From: Deltaproteobacteria bacterium
Lineage (GTDB): Bacteria; Desulfobacterota; Desulfobulbia; Desulfobulbales; SURF-16
DNA length: 64,000 nucleotides
Assembly (NCBI GenBank): GCA_016219175.1
Contig: JACRCD010000039.1
Span: 1 to 64,000 of the forward strand
Direction of reading: 5' to 3'
The first letter of the stretch is position 1; each line of letters starts with the position of its first letter. Shown here piece by piece: positions 9,275-17,950 of this stretch. The translations under genes and the position numbers were made by a program. The notes below the pieces were generated by a model, which saw only the letters and a program-made list of their open reading frames with translations, searched no databases and was not told where the DNA came from.

Positions 9275-9978
9275 ACGTTTACGGAGGGAAGAAGCCATTT
9301 CTTTCAATCATTATCCCTGTTCTTAATGAGGCAGAAAACATTCAAGCCACACTAGATTCAATCTTAGAAACGGATGGCGCGGAAATAATTGTTGTCGACG
9401 GGGGCAGTAAGGATAAGACCGTGGAAATTGCTTCTCGCGCCGGAGTAAAGGTCGTGTTTGCCTGTCCGGTTCGTGCTGGTCAGCTAAATAAAGGAGCTGC
9501 CGAGGCGCAGGGAGAGATCTTGCTTTTTTTGCATGGTGACACAAGATTGCCGGCTGGATTCGAAGTTTCGGTCAGGGAAATAATGACACGTCATGACATT
9601 TCGGCAGGAGCCTTCCGGCTTGCAATCGATTCTCCCAAGAAAAGGTATCAATGGATCGCCAGGGCAGCAAATTTACGGTCCCGTTTTTTGCAGCGTCCTT
9701 ATGGTGACCAGGCCCTGTTCCTGAAGGCCGCTTTGTTCCGCGAGTTGGGCGGATTTCCGGATATCCCCATAATGGAAGACTTCTGTTTGGTGAAAACATT
9801 AATGCAGAAAGGGCGCATTTATATTCTGGATAAGAAGGTTATCACTTCTGCCAGGCGATGGCAGCGTTTGGGAGTTTTTCGGACAACCATTATCAACCAA
9901 TTGGTGGTATGCGGGTTTTTACTTGGTGTTCCCGTTGATTTGCTGGCCAAGTTCTATGGTGTTGTCCAGAAAAGTTGA
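9271..9978 (+). CDS. TIGR04283-type family 2 glycosyltransferase
   Basis: This is a GT2 glycosyltransferase with the start SIIIPVLNEAENI, the nucleotide-sugar aspartate region VDGGSKDKT, the DxD-like LHGDTRLP near residue 90 and GDQALF near 145. It is the usual partner of TIGR04282 proteins. The start overlaps the previous stop in ATGA. The last 60 bases overlap the convergent cvpA gene. At 235 aa it is full length. No membrane segment is evident apart from a hydrophobic C-terminal stretch. The product sugar is unknown. Confidence 0.83.
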   Translation: MNVYGGKKPFLSIIIPVLNEAENIQATLDSILETDGAEIIVVDGGSKDKTVEIASRAGVKVVFACPVRAGQLNKGAAEAQGEILLFLHGDTRLPAGFEVSVREIMTRHDISAGAFRLAIDSPKKRYQWIARAANLRSRFLQRPYGDQALFLKAALFRELGGFPDIPIMEDFCLVKTLMQKGRIYILDKKVITSARRWQRLGVFRTTIINQLVVCGFLLGVPVDLLAKFYGVVQKS

Positions 9979-10482
9979 TATGGCAGGGTTTTGCGGTAAA
10001 AGACCTTCTCGTAGGTTTTTGTCTTTGATAATCGAAAGAACAAATCGGGAGCTGTTTTCCAGATAAGGATAGAAATAGGATTGGCGGAAAATCGGGTTTG
10101 CCCCGGAGATAAAGAGAGAAAGACTCATAAATATAAGGCAGGAGACAAACAATCCTTTGGCTAATCCTAGAAATCCCCCTAAAAATCTATCAAACCAGCC
10201 GAGCAGCGAGACGGTAATTACTTTTTTTAATAAAATTCCAAGCAAAATAACAGCGAAAAATGAAAGGGTAAAGAGGAAAACATAGGTGATAAAAAAGCCG
10301 GCCTGCTTGTTATCAATAAAGGGAATAACCAGATTGGCCGACTCTCCGTAATAACGTCCTGACACAATAAAACCAATCAACAGAGCAGCTATGGAGGCAA
10401 TTTGTTTGATAAACCCGACCCAGAGACCCCGGCTTAGAAAAAGTAAGATAACAATGATAATAATGGCATCCAATATCGACAT
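9919..10482 (-). CDS. cvpA: CvpA family membrane protein
   Basis: The 187-aa protein has four hydrophobic segments (about 2-20, 25-45, 60-85 and 100-125) and a polar C-terminal tail. The N-terminal ILDAIIIIVILLFLSRGLWVGFIKQ pattern is typical of CvpA, called colicin V production protein in E. coli; its basic role in envelope function is unclear. The last 60 bases overlap the convergent glycosyltransferase gene in another frame, so one C-terminus may be less conserved than usual. Confidence 0.82.
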   Translation of the reverse strand: MSILDAIIIIVILLFLSRGLWVGFIKQIASIAALLIGFIVSGRYYGESANLVIPFIDNKQAGFFITYVFLFTLSFFAVILLGILLKKVITVSLLGWFDRFLGGFLGLAKGLFVSCLIFMSLSLFISGANPIFRQSYFYPYLENSSRFVLSIIKDKNLREGLLPQNPAISTFLDNTIELGQQINGNTK

Positions 10483-10539
10483 GACTTCAAGTCCTTATAA
10501 CAGAAGAAAATATTTCTATCATCTTTAACCATAAAATCC

Positions 10540-11355
10540 ATGGAATCACAAAGAAATAAAGAAAATGGACTCATAGAAGATATAACGGGTCAGATTCATA
10601 TCAATTTTTCGCATCTCAATCTTTCTCCTCTGTCGGTACGAATTACAAAGGTAAAATTTGACTTATTAAAAAAATATATAGAGGAATGGAGCATTGATGA
10701 GATAGTCTCTTTTTATCTTTGCGCGGAAGAGCGGGAACAGTTTTTTTCATTTCGGTATGAAAAAAGAAAAACTGAATGGCTGTCCGGCCGAATTGCCGCA
10801 AAGTGTGCAGCAATTCAACTTGAAAATAATGAACCGAGGACGTTCTGGGAAAAAAATAAATGGCATGCTGTGCGGATTACATCAGATAGACTTGGCAAAC
10901 CATATGTATCCGTCATTGGGCATGGCCAATTAGCCCACTCACCCCAGATTTCCATTTCCCATAGCAAGGAGCTGGCCATAGGCCTTGCCGCCTTGGAAAA
11001 TTGCGGGGTTGATATTCAGAAGATTACGCCGGCAATTGAGCGGGTTGAAAACCGCTTTGTCGCCCTTGAGGAGCATCATATTCTCGCTGAAGTAATTGAA
11101 TTGTATGGAAGGCAAACTGCGCTGACCCTGCTCTGGTCGGCTAAGGAGGCTGTGAAGAAAGCTGCGGCCGGGCCGGGAATTCCAGGTTTTATGGGGATAA
11201 GGCTCTGTTCTCTGCAAAAGCAGGATGGAGGCTTTCTTTTTTCGGTGAGTGTCAAGGAAAATGGCAGTTGGCAAAAGACCAAGCTACTCATCTGGGTGTG
11301 CGTTCTTGAGAGCTTTTCCTTTGCCATGACCACGGAAAATTTGGGGAAAACATGA
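10540..11355 (+). CDS. 4'-phosphopantetheinyl transferase superfamily protein
   Basis: The enzyme transfers phosphopantetheine from CoA to a carrier-protein serine. Motif GVDIQ near residue 150 and WSAKEAVKKAA near 204 are the metal-binding and catalytic motifs of the superfamily; the acidic residues D (GVDI), E (ALEEHH) and E (KEA) are present. Length 271 aa suits the Sfp-like rather than the short AcpS group. It overlaps the Crp/Fnr gene by 4 bases. No polyketide or peptide synthetase is nearby, so the carrier protein is not known. Confidence 0.85.
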   Translation: MESQRNKENGLIEDITGQIHINFSHLNLSPLSVRITKVKFDLLKKYIEEWSIDEIVSFYLCAEEREQFFSFRYEKRKTEWLSGRIAAKCAAIQLENNEPRTFWEKNKWHAVRITSDRLGKPYVSVIGHGQLAHSPQISISHSKELAIGLAALENCGVDIQKITPAIERVENRFVALEEHHILAEVIELYGRQTALTLLWSAKEAVKKAAAGPGIPGFMGIRLCSLQKQDGGFLFSVSVKENGSWQKTKLLIWVCVLESFSFAMTTENLGKT

Positions 11356-12038
11356 AAAGAATTACCGATTATATCGCATCAATTCCACTTTTTAGCGGGA
11401 TGAGTCCTGAACATCACGACGAGCTGGCCATGATTGTTGTGGATCAGGAATTCTGCCGCGGTGATATGATTTTTTCAGAAGGGGATGCTGGTAATGGTTT
11501 TTTTGTGATCATTGATGGGAGGGTGAAGATTTTCAAACTTTCCTTTGAGGGCAAAGAACAGATACTTCATATCCTTGGACCTGGAGAACCTTTTGCCGAG
11601 GTCGCGGTTTTTACTGGCTCGACTTATCCGGCTAATGCCATGGCATTGGAGAAAAGCCGGCTCTTTTTTTTCCCGCGCAAGGCCTTTACCGAGCTGATAA
11701 CCAGCCACCCATCGCTGGCTATGAACATGCTGGCGACCCTCTCCTTTCGACTGAAGCAGTTCTCTCATATGATAGAGGCCTTGTCTTTAAAAGAAGTGCC
11801 GAGCCGTTTGGCAGCTTATATCCTGTTGACCAGCGAGCAAAACGACAATGCACATTCTATAAAACTTACCGTTTCCAAAACGCAGCTTGCGAGCCTTCTT
11901 GGCACAATCCCCGAGACACTGTCACGCATTCTCGCAAAAATGACCAAAAATGGTCTCATTCAAATTGACGGATCAATGATCACCGTTCTTGATAAAAATG
12001 GTCTGGTTGAGCTGGCGGAAGGGGAAATGCGTTTATAG
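11352..12038 (+). CDS. Crp/Fnr family transcription regulator
   Basis: The N-terminal cyclic-nucleotide-binding-type beta barrel (about 15-125, with IFSEGDAGNGFF and GEPFAEVAVF) is joined by a dimer helix to a C-terminal winged helix. The recognition helix is in SKTQLASLLGTIPETLSRIL (about 178-197). No cysteine cluster for an Fnr-type iron-sulfur cluster is seen, so the signal may be a nucleotide or another ligand. Coupling to the phosphopantetheinyl transferase through a 4-base overlap suggests one transcript, but its targets cannot be read from the sequence. Confidence 0.88.
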   Translation: MKRITDYIASIPLFSGMSPEHHDELAMIVVDQEFCRGDMIFSEGDAGNGFFVIIDGRVKIFKLSFEGKEQILHILGPGEPFAEVAVFTGSTYPANAMALEKSRLFFFPRKAFTELITSHPSLAMNMLATLSFRLKQFSHMIEALSLKEVPSRLAAYILLTSEQNDNAHSIKLTVSKTQLASLLGTIPETLSRILAKMTKNGLIQIDGSMITVLDKNGLVELAEGEMRL

Positions 12039-12053
12039 CGGCAGGAAATGTAT

Positions 12054-14162
12054 TCATTGGTCAAGCACAAATTCATAGTCGAGTTTACTCTTGGAGAAGT
12101 GCTGGAGGATATTTTTTAGTCCTTGCAGATTATCCACCTCGAAATTAATTTCCCAGGCTGTGCTGTCAGGCCGATTGGAAAGGGCGATGACCTCGTCGAT
12201 TTTCATGGCAACCGGGGCAACGCTGAGCAGCATGAAGATTCGATTTCTGGGCACATTTTTAAAAATCAGCAGTGTCTGCGGTTTTTCAATTCTTGTTTTT
12301 TTTAATTGCCAGCGAACAGAAACCACATCCTCCCTTTGCACTTTTAACATGTTAAGTTTGGGGCATTCCTTGCGATGGATGGAAAGTCCGCGCTCGCTGA
12401 GAAGGCCAAGCAACCCTTTTTCTATTGGCAAAGGGTGGCAGCATTGCGAGAATTTGACGTTGTCCTGATCCAGGGTGTCGAGGTCAATATTGTTTAAAGC
12501 CCCGGTAGGGGGTTGCAGGGTCAGCCTGCCGGCATAAAGGCCATTTTTTATTTCATAAATCAGCTCTTTAAGACGAATCTGGCCCTGGCCTATATCCTGA
12601 AAGAGTTCGTTTAAGGTCGCTTTGCCAAAATATTCCAGAATATCAGCCGTTTCGTCAGATTCCAGCACCGAGAAGGGCACCCCATAGCGTTTTAATTCCT
12701 GCCTGATGAGCGATTGGCCGATTTCGCAGGCCAGGGATTCCCTTTTTAACCGAAAGACTCTGGATAGCTCGGATCGCGCCCGAGGCGTCTGGCAGAGACG
12801 AATGATATCCGGATCAAATTTTACCGGCTTTTCCTGGGTGATAATTTTTATCCTGTCCCCATCTTTTAACACATGATCAGGACCTACCCGCTTTGAACCA
12901 ACCTTGGCCGAGTTGCAGCGAAGCCCGATTTCAGTATGCACCTTAAACGCAAAATCAAGGACTATGCTTTTGCTGGGCAGGCAGATACGTTCACCTTTCG
13001 GAGTGTATGTATAAATTTCCTTATTGCCGCTCGCCGCTATCATTTCCCGATAGGAAATAGCATCATCCGTCCCCAGAATACCGAACATCTCGCGAATATC
13101 CTGTTCAAAACTTGAGGGCACGGTTCCCGAGGAAAGCCATTCCCGGATAATTCCCTTTTTGGCGCCATGTACCATTTGTAATGTTCTGATTTTAAAGAGA
13201 TAATTCTGTCCCTTGATGTTGGCTCTGGCATGAAGACTTTGGTAGCCGGTGGGTTTGGGGTTGGCGATAAAGTCCCGGATTGTACGGGGAATGGGAGGGA
13301 AAAGTTGATTTACCAGGCCTAAAACCCGGTAACAGGATTGAAGATCTTCTACTACAATAATGATTTCAAGGGGGTTCTCGATCTGTTTGGCCAGGACATT
13401 ATTTGAAAAGTCGTAATAGGCCCATAGCCCTTTTGCCTTGAGTTTGATGTCGGCCGACATCCATGCCTGTTCGAAGGCTTTTTTTAATGTTTCAAGGATA
13501 TGCAAAGCATCCTCGCGGTTTTCCAAGTGAGCTATATGTGATTTAACCTTCTGGCTCTGGCGGGGGAATTTATAGGTGAGGGCCAGGTCGTACAATTCAC
13601 GCTTTAAACCAAAAAGCCCCATAACTCCAGCCATGGGAGCATAAACGCTTAATGTTTCATCGGCGATTTTCTGGCGTTTATATTTAGGCATGGACTCCAT
13701 GGTCCGCAGATTATGGAGGCGGTCGGCAAGCTTGATCAGCATGATTTCCACCCGGGAGGCGGCGCCGGAAAAAATTTTTCGGTGCACGAGTTTGTAAAAG
13801 GTCTGCTTGTCTCCGGTAAAATGGCTGATTTTCGTGCAGCCATCAACAATTGCCGCCACATGTTTGCCAAAAAGAGAGCTAATGACCTCGGAAGTTACCT
13901 CCGGAACATCTTCGATGGTATCATGCAGCATGGCGGCTGCAAGGGTAACAGGATCCTTTACCCCAAGCTCATCAACAAGGATCAAGGCTACCTGGCATGG
14001 GTGACTGACGTAAGCCTCGCCTGATTTTCTTTTCTGGTTTTGGTGCGCATCAACTGAAAAAGAGAGCGCTTTCCAAAACAGGGACGCTTTGCCGTCTTGC
14101 CCGCCGATGTTTTTTTCCATGCGTTTGCAATAGGCAGCTATGTTAAATTTGTTCTCGGTCAT
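12054..14162 (-). CDS. SpoT/RelA-family (p)ppGpp hydrolase, degenerate synthetase
   Basis: Domain order is hydrolase HD (about 40-190), synthetase-like (about 235-350), TGS (about 395-455), a zinc-finger-like CCHPLP region (about 580) and a C-terminal ACT domain (about 630-702). The hydrolase site is intact: HP at the first helix, HDTIED near 83 and ADRLHNLRTM near 145. In the synthetase, the usual D-x4-R block before CYRVLG reads NPLEIIIVVEDLQS, and the usual EVQIRT reads YLFKIRT, so key acidic and basic residues are missing. The protein is expected to break down (p)ppGpp but not make it. It is divergent from rnr. Confidence 0.85.
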   Translation of the reverse strand: MTENKFNIAAYCKRMEKNIGGQDGKASLFWKALSFSVDAHQNQKRKSGEAYVSHPCQVALILVDELGVKDPVTLAAAMLHDTIEDVPEVTSEVISSLFGKHVAAIVDGCTKISHFTGDKQTFYKLVHRKIFSGAASRVEIMLIKLADRLHNLRTMESMPKYKRQKIADETLSVYAPMAGVMGLFGLKRELYDLALTYKFPRQSQKVKSHIAHLENREDALHILETLKKAFEQAWMSADIKLKAKGLWAYYDFSNNVLAKQIENPLEIIIVVEDLQSCYRVLGLVNQLFPPIPRTIRDFIANPKPTGYQSLHARANIKGQNYLFKIRTLQMVHGAKKGIIREWLSSGTVPSSFEQDIREMFGILGTDDAISYREMIAASGNKEIYTYTPKGERICLPSKSIVLDFAFKVHTEIGLRCNSAKVGSKRVGPDHVLKDGDRIKIITQEKPVKFDPDIIRLCQTPRARSELSRVFRLKRESLACEIGQSLIRQELKRYGVPFSVLESDETADILEYFGKATLNELFQDIGQGQIRLKELIYEIKNGLYAGRLTLQPPTGALNNIDLDTLDQDNVKFSQCCHPLPIEKGLLGLLSERGLSIHRKECPKLNMLKVQREDVVSVRWQLKKTRIEKPQTLLIFKNVPRNRIFMLLSVAPVAMKIDEVIALSNRPDSTAWEINFEVDNLQGLKNILQHFSKSKLDYEFVLDQ

Positions 14163-14288
14163 ATGAAAAAGGTTTTAGATTTACACGGTAAAATGGTAAG
14201 ATTTGAAGCAGTGTTACTGTAACCATTTCTTATTATTAAAATTATAGCACAAAATTGAAAGCGGTAAAATTGATATTTTGGAGTGAGC

Positions 14289-16568
14289 ATGGCGCGACGC
14301 AGATTCACAAAAAAAAGAGAAGAGGGGCGGCCGGGCAGGAAGTCCCTTAAAAACAAGAAGTTACATAGAATATCTCGACCGGGGGACGCAGAGCACTCCC
14401 CCCTTCCCGCCAGAGCCGGGGCCGCACTTGTCGATGATATCTTAACTTTTCTTTACCGGCACGCAGGAGAAGTTGACTTAAAAGAAGTTGTGGACTCTAT
14501 GGTCATAACGCGGGGACAAAGAAAGGAAATTGAAAGCCTGCTGGATGACCTCTGCCATCATCGTCTTGTGCAAAAAATCGCCAAAAAAACATACCGGTTG
14601 CATCGAGAGAGTTTCCTTGAAGCTTCCTTGGTTGTCCATCCCCGAGGATTTGCCTTTGCCACGCCAGCCGCCGGACAAGACCAGATCCCCGCTGGGAAGG
14701 ATCTGTTTATCCCGGGCCGCGAACTGGGCTCGGCTCTGCACGGGGACCATGTGCTTCTGCAGATAACCGGCAGTAGCCGCGGGCGCTTTGAGGGCAGGGT
14801 CGTGAAGGTCCTGACCAGGGTGGTAAAGAAGATTGTCGGCATCTATAACGAAGGTTCGGCGCGCGGATTTGTCACCCCTGATGATGAGCGCTACCCCTTT
14901 ACCATTGGCATTGAGCATGAATTCTCAGGCGAGGCGCATAACGGGGACGCCGTACTGGTCGAGATTACTGACTTTGGCCAGGCAGGAGGACAGGCGCGCG
15001 GACGCATCAAAGAGGTTATCGGCGATCCTGATTCTGCTCTGGTGCAGATGCAGATGGTTATCCGCAAACTGGATCTGCCCCATGTCTTTATGGGGCAGAG
15101 TCTGCTGGAGTCTGACAGATTCAGTGACAAAGTGGAGATGACCGCCGACCGCACTGATCTCAGGGATATTCTTCATGTCACCATTGATGGTGAAACGGCC
15201 CGGGATTTTGATGATGCCGTTTCGGTGCTAAAAACGAAAACCGGCTTTCGGCTTTATGTCTCCATCGCGGATGTCAGTCATTATGTCAAACCTGGATCTT
15301 CGCTGGATCAGGATGCCTGGGAGCGGGGAACGAGCGTTTATTTTCAGACTGGGGTGGTGCCCATGCTGCCCGAGCGATTATCAAACAATCTCTGCAGCCT
15401 GAATCCCGAGGTTGACCGTTATGCCTTTACCGCAATTCTGGACTTTGACAGGACCGGAAAACGGCGGAAAACGAGTTTTGTGAAAAGTGTCATCCGCAGT
15501 CGATACAGGCTGACATATACCCTGGTGCGGCAGCTCATTGTGGATAATGATCCCCTGCTCCGCAAAAACTACAAACCGTTGCTTACCCCGCTGAAGTGGA
15601 TGGCGGAGCTCGGGGTCGAGCTCGAAAAACGGCGGATGGGGCGAGGGAGCATGGGTTTTGAAATACCCGAGCCCTATGTTGAATTCGGGCCGGATGACAC
15701 CATTGCCGCCATTAAGTTACGGGAGCGCAATCAGGCCCATAAGATCATTGAAGAATTCATGCTTGCCGCTAATGAGGCTGTGGCGGAGACATTTGCCGCC
15801 CGGCATACTGCTTCCCTGTACCGGGTTCATCAAAGTCCGGACATCCTCAAGGTGGCTGAGTTTGCCGAGTTCATGCAGTCGATGGGATACGAGGTTCCCC
15901 GTGACAAAGAGAATCTTTCCTCCAAATGGTTTAACAGATTGATTAATCAGACCAAAGGGACACCGCGAGAATACCTCATCAGCAATCTTATCTTGCGGGT
16001 CATGCAGCAGGCTCGATATTCTCCGGAAAATATCGGACATTTCGGCCTGGCCGCGGAATTTTACACGCATTTTACTTCACCTATCAGGCGTTACCCTGAT
16101 CTGATGGTGCATCGGGCTTTAAAGCAGTTGCTCTGGCAGGAGGGGAAAACATTGGCGCCGGCCGCTAATCTTGATGAGGCGGGCGATTTTTTGTCAAAAC
16201 GCGAACGGGTGGCGGTTGATGCGGAACGGGAGATGTTGGACCGGCTCAAGGTCCGCTACATGGAGAATAAAATCGGGGAGAATTTTTCCGGGATTATTTC
16301 CGGCATAACCTCCTTTGGCCTTTTTGTGGAATTAATCCAAACCATGATAAGCGGCGCGGTGGCGATGGCCGACCTGCCCAAAGAGGGTTATGAATTTCAT
16401 GAAAAACGGCACATGTTGATCGGCAGACAGTCGGGGAAAAACTATCAGGTGGGTGATCTGATTAGTGTGCGTCTGATCAGTGTGGACAAACGGGCGAGGC
16501 GGATTAATTTTGCACTTTCCGAGCCGGAACCTGAGGAGCAGCCGTTAAAACCGCGGCGGAAAGGATAA
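14289..16568 (+). CDS. rnr: Ribonuclease R
   Basis: This is a 3'-5' exoribonuclease of the RNase II family that degrades structured RNA. Order: basic N-terminus, helix-turn-helix-like region (about 45-105), cold-shock OB folds, RNB catalytic domain (about 280-600, with the metal-binding ARDFDDAVSV stretch) and a C-terminal S1 domain (about 665-750, FSGIISGITSFGLFVEL). At 759 aa it is normal. GGAG 6 bases before the ATG at 14289 decides against the GTG 6 bases upstream. Both ends are very basic. It leads a run of co-directional housekeeping genes to about 20 kb. Confidence 0.93.
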   Translation: MARRRFTKKREEGRPGRKSLKNKKLHRISRPGDAEHSPLPARAGAALVDDILTFLYRHAGEVDLKEVVDSMVITRGQRKEIESLLDDLCHHRLVQKIAKKTYRLHRESFLEASLVVHPRGFAFATPAAGQDQIPAGKDLFIPGRELGSALHGDHVLLQITGSSRGRFEGRVVKVLTRVVKKIVGIYNEGSARGFVTPDDERYPFTIGIEHEFSGEAHNGDAVLVEITDFGQAGGQARGRIKEVIGDPDSALVQMQMVIRKLDLPHVFMGQSLLESDRFSDKVEMTADRTDLRDILHVTIDGETARDFDDAVSVLKTKTGFRLYVSIADVSHYVKPGSSLDQDAWERGTSVYFQTGVVPMLPERLSNNLCSLNPEVDRYAFTAILDFDRTGKRRKTSFVKSVIRSRYRLTYTLVRQLIVDNDPLLRKNYKPLLTPLKWMAELGVELEKRRMGRGSMGFEIPEPYVEFGPDDTIAAIKLRERNQAHKIIEEFMLAANEAVAETFAARHTASLYRVHQSPDILKVAEFAEFMQSMGYEVPRDKENLSSKWFNRLINQTKGTPREYLISNLILRVMQQARYSPENIGHFGLAAEFYTHFTSPIRRYPDLMVHRALKQLLWQEGKTLAPAANLDEAGDFLSKRERVAVDAEREMLDRLKVRYMENKIGENFSGIISGITSFGLFVELIQTMISGAVAMADLPKEGYEFHEKRHMLIGRQSGKNYQVGDLISVRLISVDKRARRINFALSEPEPEEQPLKPRRKG

Positions 16569-16581
16569 TGTAAGTTTGATC

Positions 16582-17376
16582 ATGAAGAAGGATGCTGACA
16601 GTGAATCCGCAGCGGAATCCCAGGTTCGATTTCTTGACAAGGTGGCAATTGTCCTGGTGGAGCCAAAATATCCGGAAAATATCGGAGCCGCCGCCCGCAT
16701 TGCGGCCAATATGGGCATTAAACAGCTGGTTCTTGCCAGATGCCAACCCCCGGATCAGGAAAGAATGCGGAAAATGGCCACGCATCACGCCAGCTCTCTT
16801 ATTGACAATATTTCTTTCTTCGAGAGCCTTGAAGACGCTCTCGCCCCATTTAGCTGGGTGGTTGGCACCAGCGCGCGGCAGGGGCGGCAAAGACGGCTGA
16901 TCACCAATCCCCGGAAAATCGTTGAAGATCTTTTGCCCAAACTTGCACGCAACAGCGTTGCTTTGGTTTTTGGGCCTGAAGACCGCGGACTGACCAATGA
17001 CGATCTGAAATTCTGCAATACCGTGGCGACTATTCCCACTGCTGATTTTTCCTCGGTAAATCTGGCCCAGGCCGTAGCAATTCTTACCTATGAACTCTAC
17101 TCGGGAGTTCTGCAATGCAAAGGCGGCCTTGCAACAACAGGCGCAAAGCTGGCGCATTCCAGAGAACTTGAATACATGTATGCCCATATCGAGTTAACCC
17201 TGCGCGAAATGAATTTTTTAAAGGAAATTGATTACGCCTACTGGATGCACAATATCCGTAATTTTCTCGGACGGATCGGCTTGCGGTCGCGAGAGGTAAA
17301 ATTTGTCCGGGGCTTTTGCAAGCAAGTGATTGGTCTGGCAGGCAAAAGCGGCGAAGCAGGACGAGAAGGTGGTTGA
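16582..17376 (+). CDS. trmJ: tRNA/rRNA methyltransferase, TrmJ-like (SPOUT)
   Basis: This SpoU/TrmH-type SPOUT methyltransferase most resembles TrmJ, which 2'-O-methylates position 32 of tRNAs. The N-terminal VEPKYPENIGAAARIAANMG motif carries the conserved asparagine and arginine. FGPEDRGLTNDDL (near 133) and TADFSSVNLAQAVAILTYEL (near 155) form the knotted SAM site. A C-terminal extension of about 80 residues fits TrmJ. The ATG at 16582 is used; an in-frame TTG lies 6 bases before it. Its stop overlaps the next gene. Confidence 0.88.
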   Translation: MKKDADSESAAESQVRFLDKVAIVLVEPKYPENIGAAARIAANMGIKQLVLARCQPPDQERMRKMATHHASSLIDNISFFESLEDALAPFSWVVGTSARQGRQRRLITNPRKIVEDLLPKLARNSVALVFGPEDRGLTNDDLKFCNTVATIPTADFSSVNLAQAVAILTYELYSGVLQCKGGLATTGAKLAHSRELEYMYAHIELTLREMNFLKEIDYAYWMHNIRNFLGRIGLRSREVKFVRGFCKQVIGLAGKSGEAGREGG

Positions 17377-17944
17377 GAATCGCAACGAGCTGCGCCGCGG
17401 CAAACTCGCGGAGAGGGACGCTCTTGCCGCATCACTGCGAGAAGTGAAAAGCAGGTTTATCCAGGAAAATCTTCTGCAAATCGACGGGGTAAAAAATGCG
17501 AAGCATATCATGCTCTATGTCAGCTTTCGCAGCGAGGTGGAGACCCTTCCCCTTTTTGCCATGTTCCGCCAGAAGAATATAGTGACCAGCGCGCCCCTGA
17601 CCGTTGTGAAAGAGCATCGCCTGATTCCCTGTCGCGTTACCGACCCGGAGCTTGATCTGCGGCCGGGGTATTGTCATATTCCCGAGCCTGACCCGGACCG
17701 GCTGACTCCCCTTGATCCGGCGGCAATAGATGTGGTGCTCGTGCCGGGGGCGGTTTTTGATCTGCATGGCGGCAGACTGGGATATGGAGGAGGGTATTAT
17801 GACCGTTTTTTGGCCATTGATGCCCCCCAGGCTCTGCGCGTGGGGCTTGCCTTTGAGATGCAGGTTGTGGACAGGGTTCCGGTGTTGGCCCATGATGAAA
17901 AACTGCATTTTCTTGTCACCGAAAAACAGATCAAAGAAATGTAA
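17369..17944 (+). CDS. 5-formyltetrahydrofolate cyclo-ligase
   Basis: This ATP-dependent enzyme converts 5-formyl-THF to 5,10-methenyl-THF in folate recycling. The signature GRLGYGGGYYDRFL lies near residue 142, and the N-terminal basic helix RRGKLAERDALAAS precedes the fold. A GTG at 17369 is chosen because it overlaps the trmJ stop by 8 bases and gives a family-length product of 191 aa; a GTG at 17330 would add 13 residues. Confidence 0.87.
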   Translation: MVENRNELRRGKLAERDALAASLREVKSRFIQENLLQIDGVKNAKHIMLYVSFRSEVETLPLFAMFRQKNIVTSAPLTVVKEHRLIPCRVTDPELDLRPGYCHIPEPDPDRLTPLDPAAIDVVLVPGAVFDLHGGRLGYGGGYYDRFLAIDAPQALRVGLAFEMQVVDRVPVLAHDEKLHFLVTEKQIKEM

Positions 17945-17950
17945 GGACAA

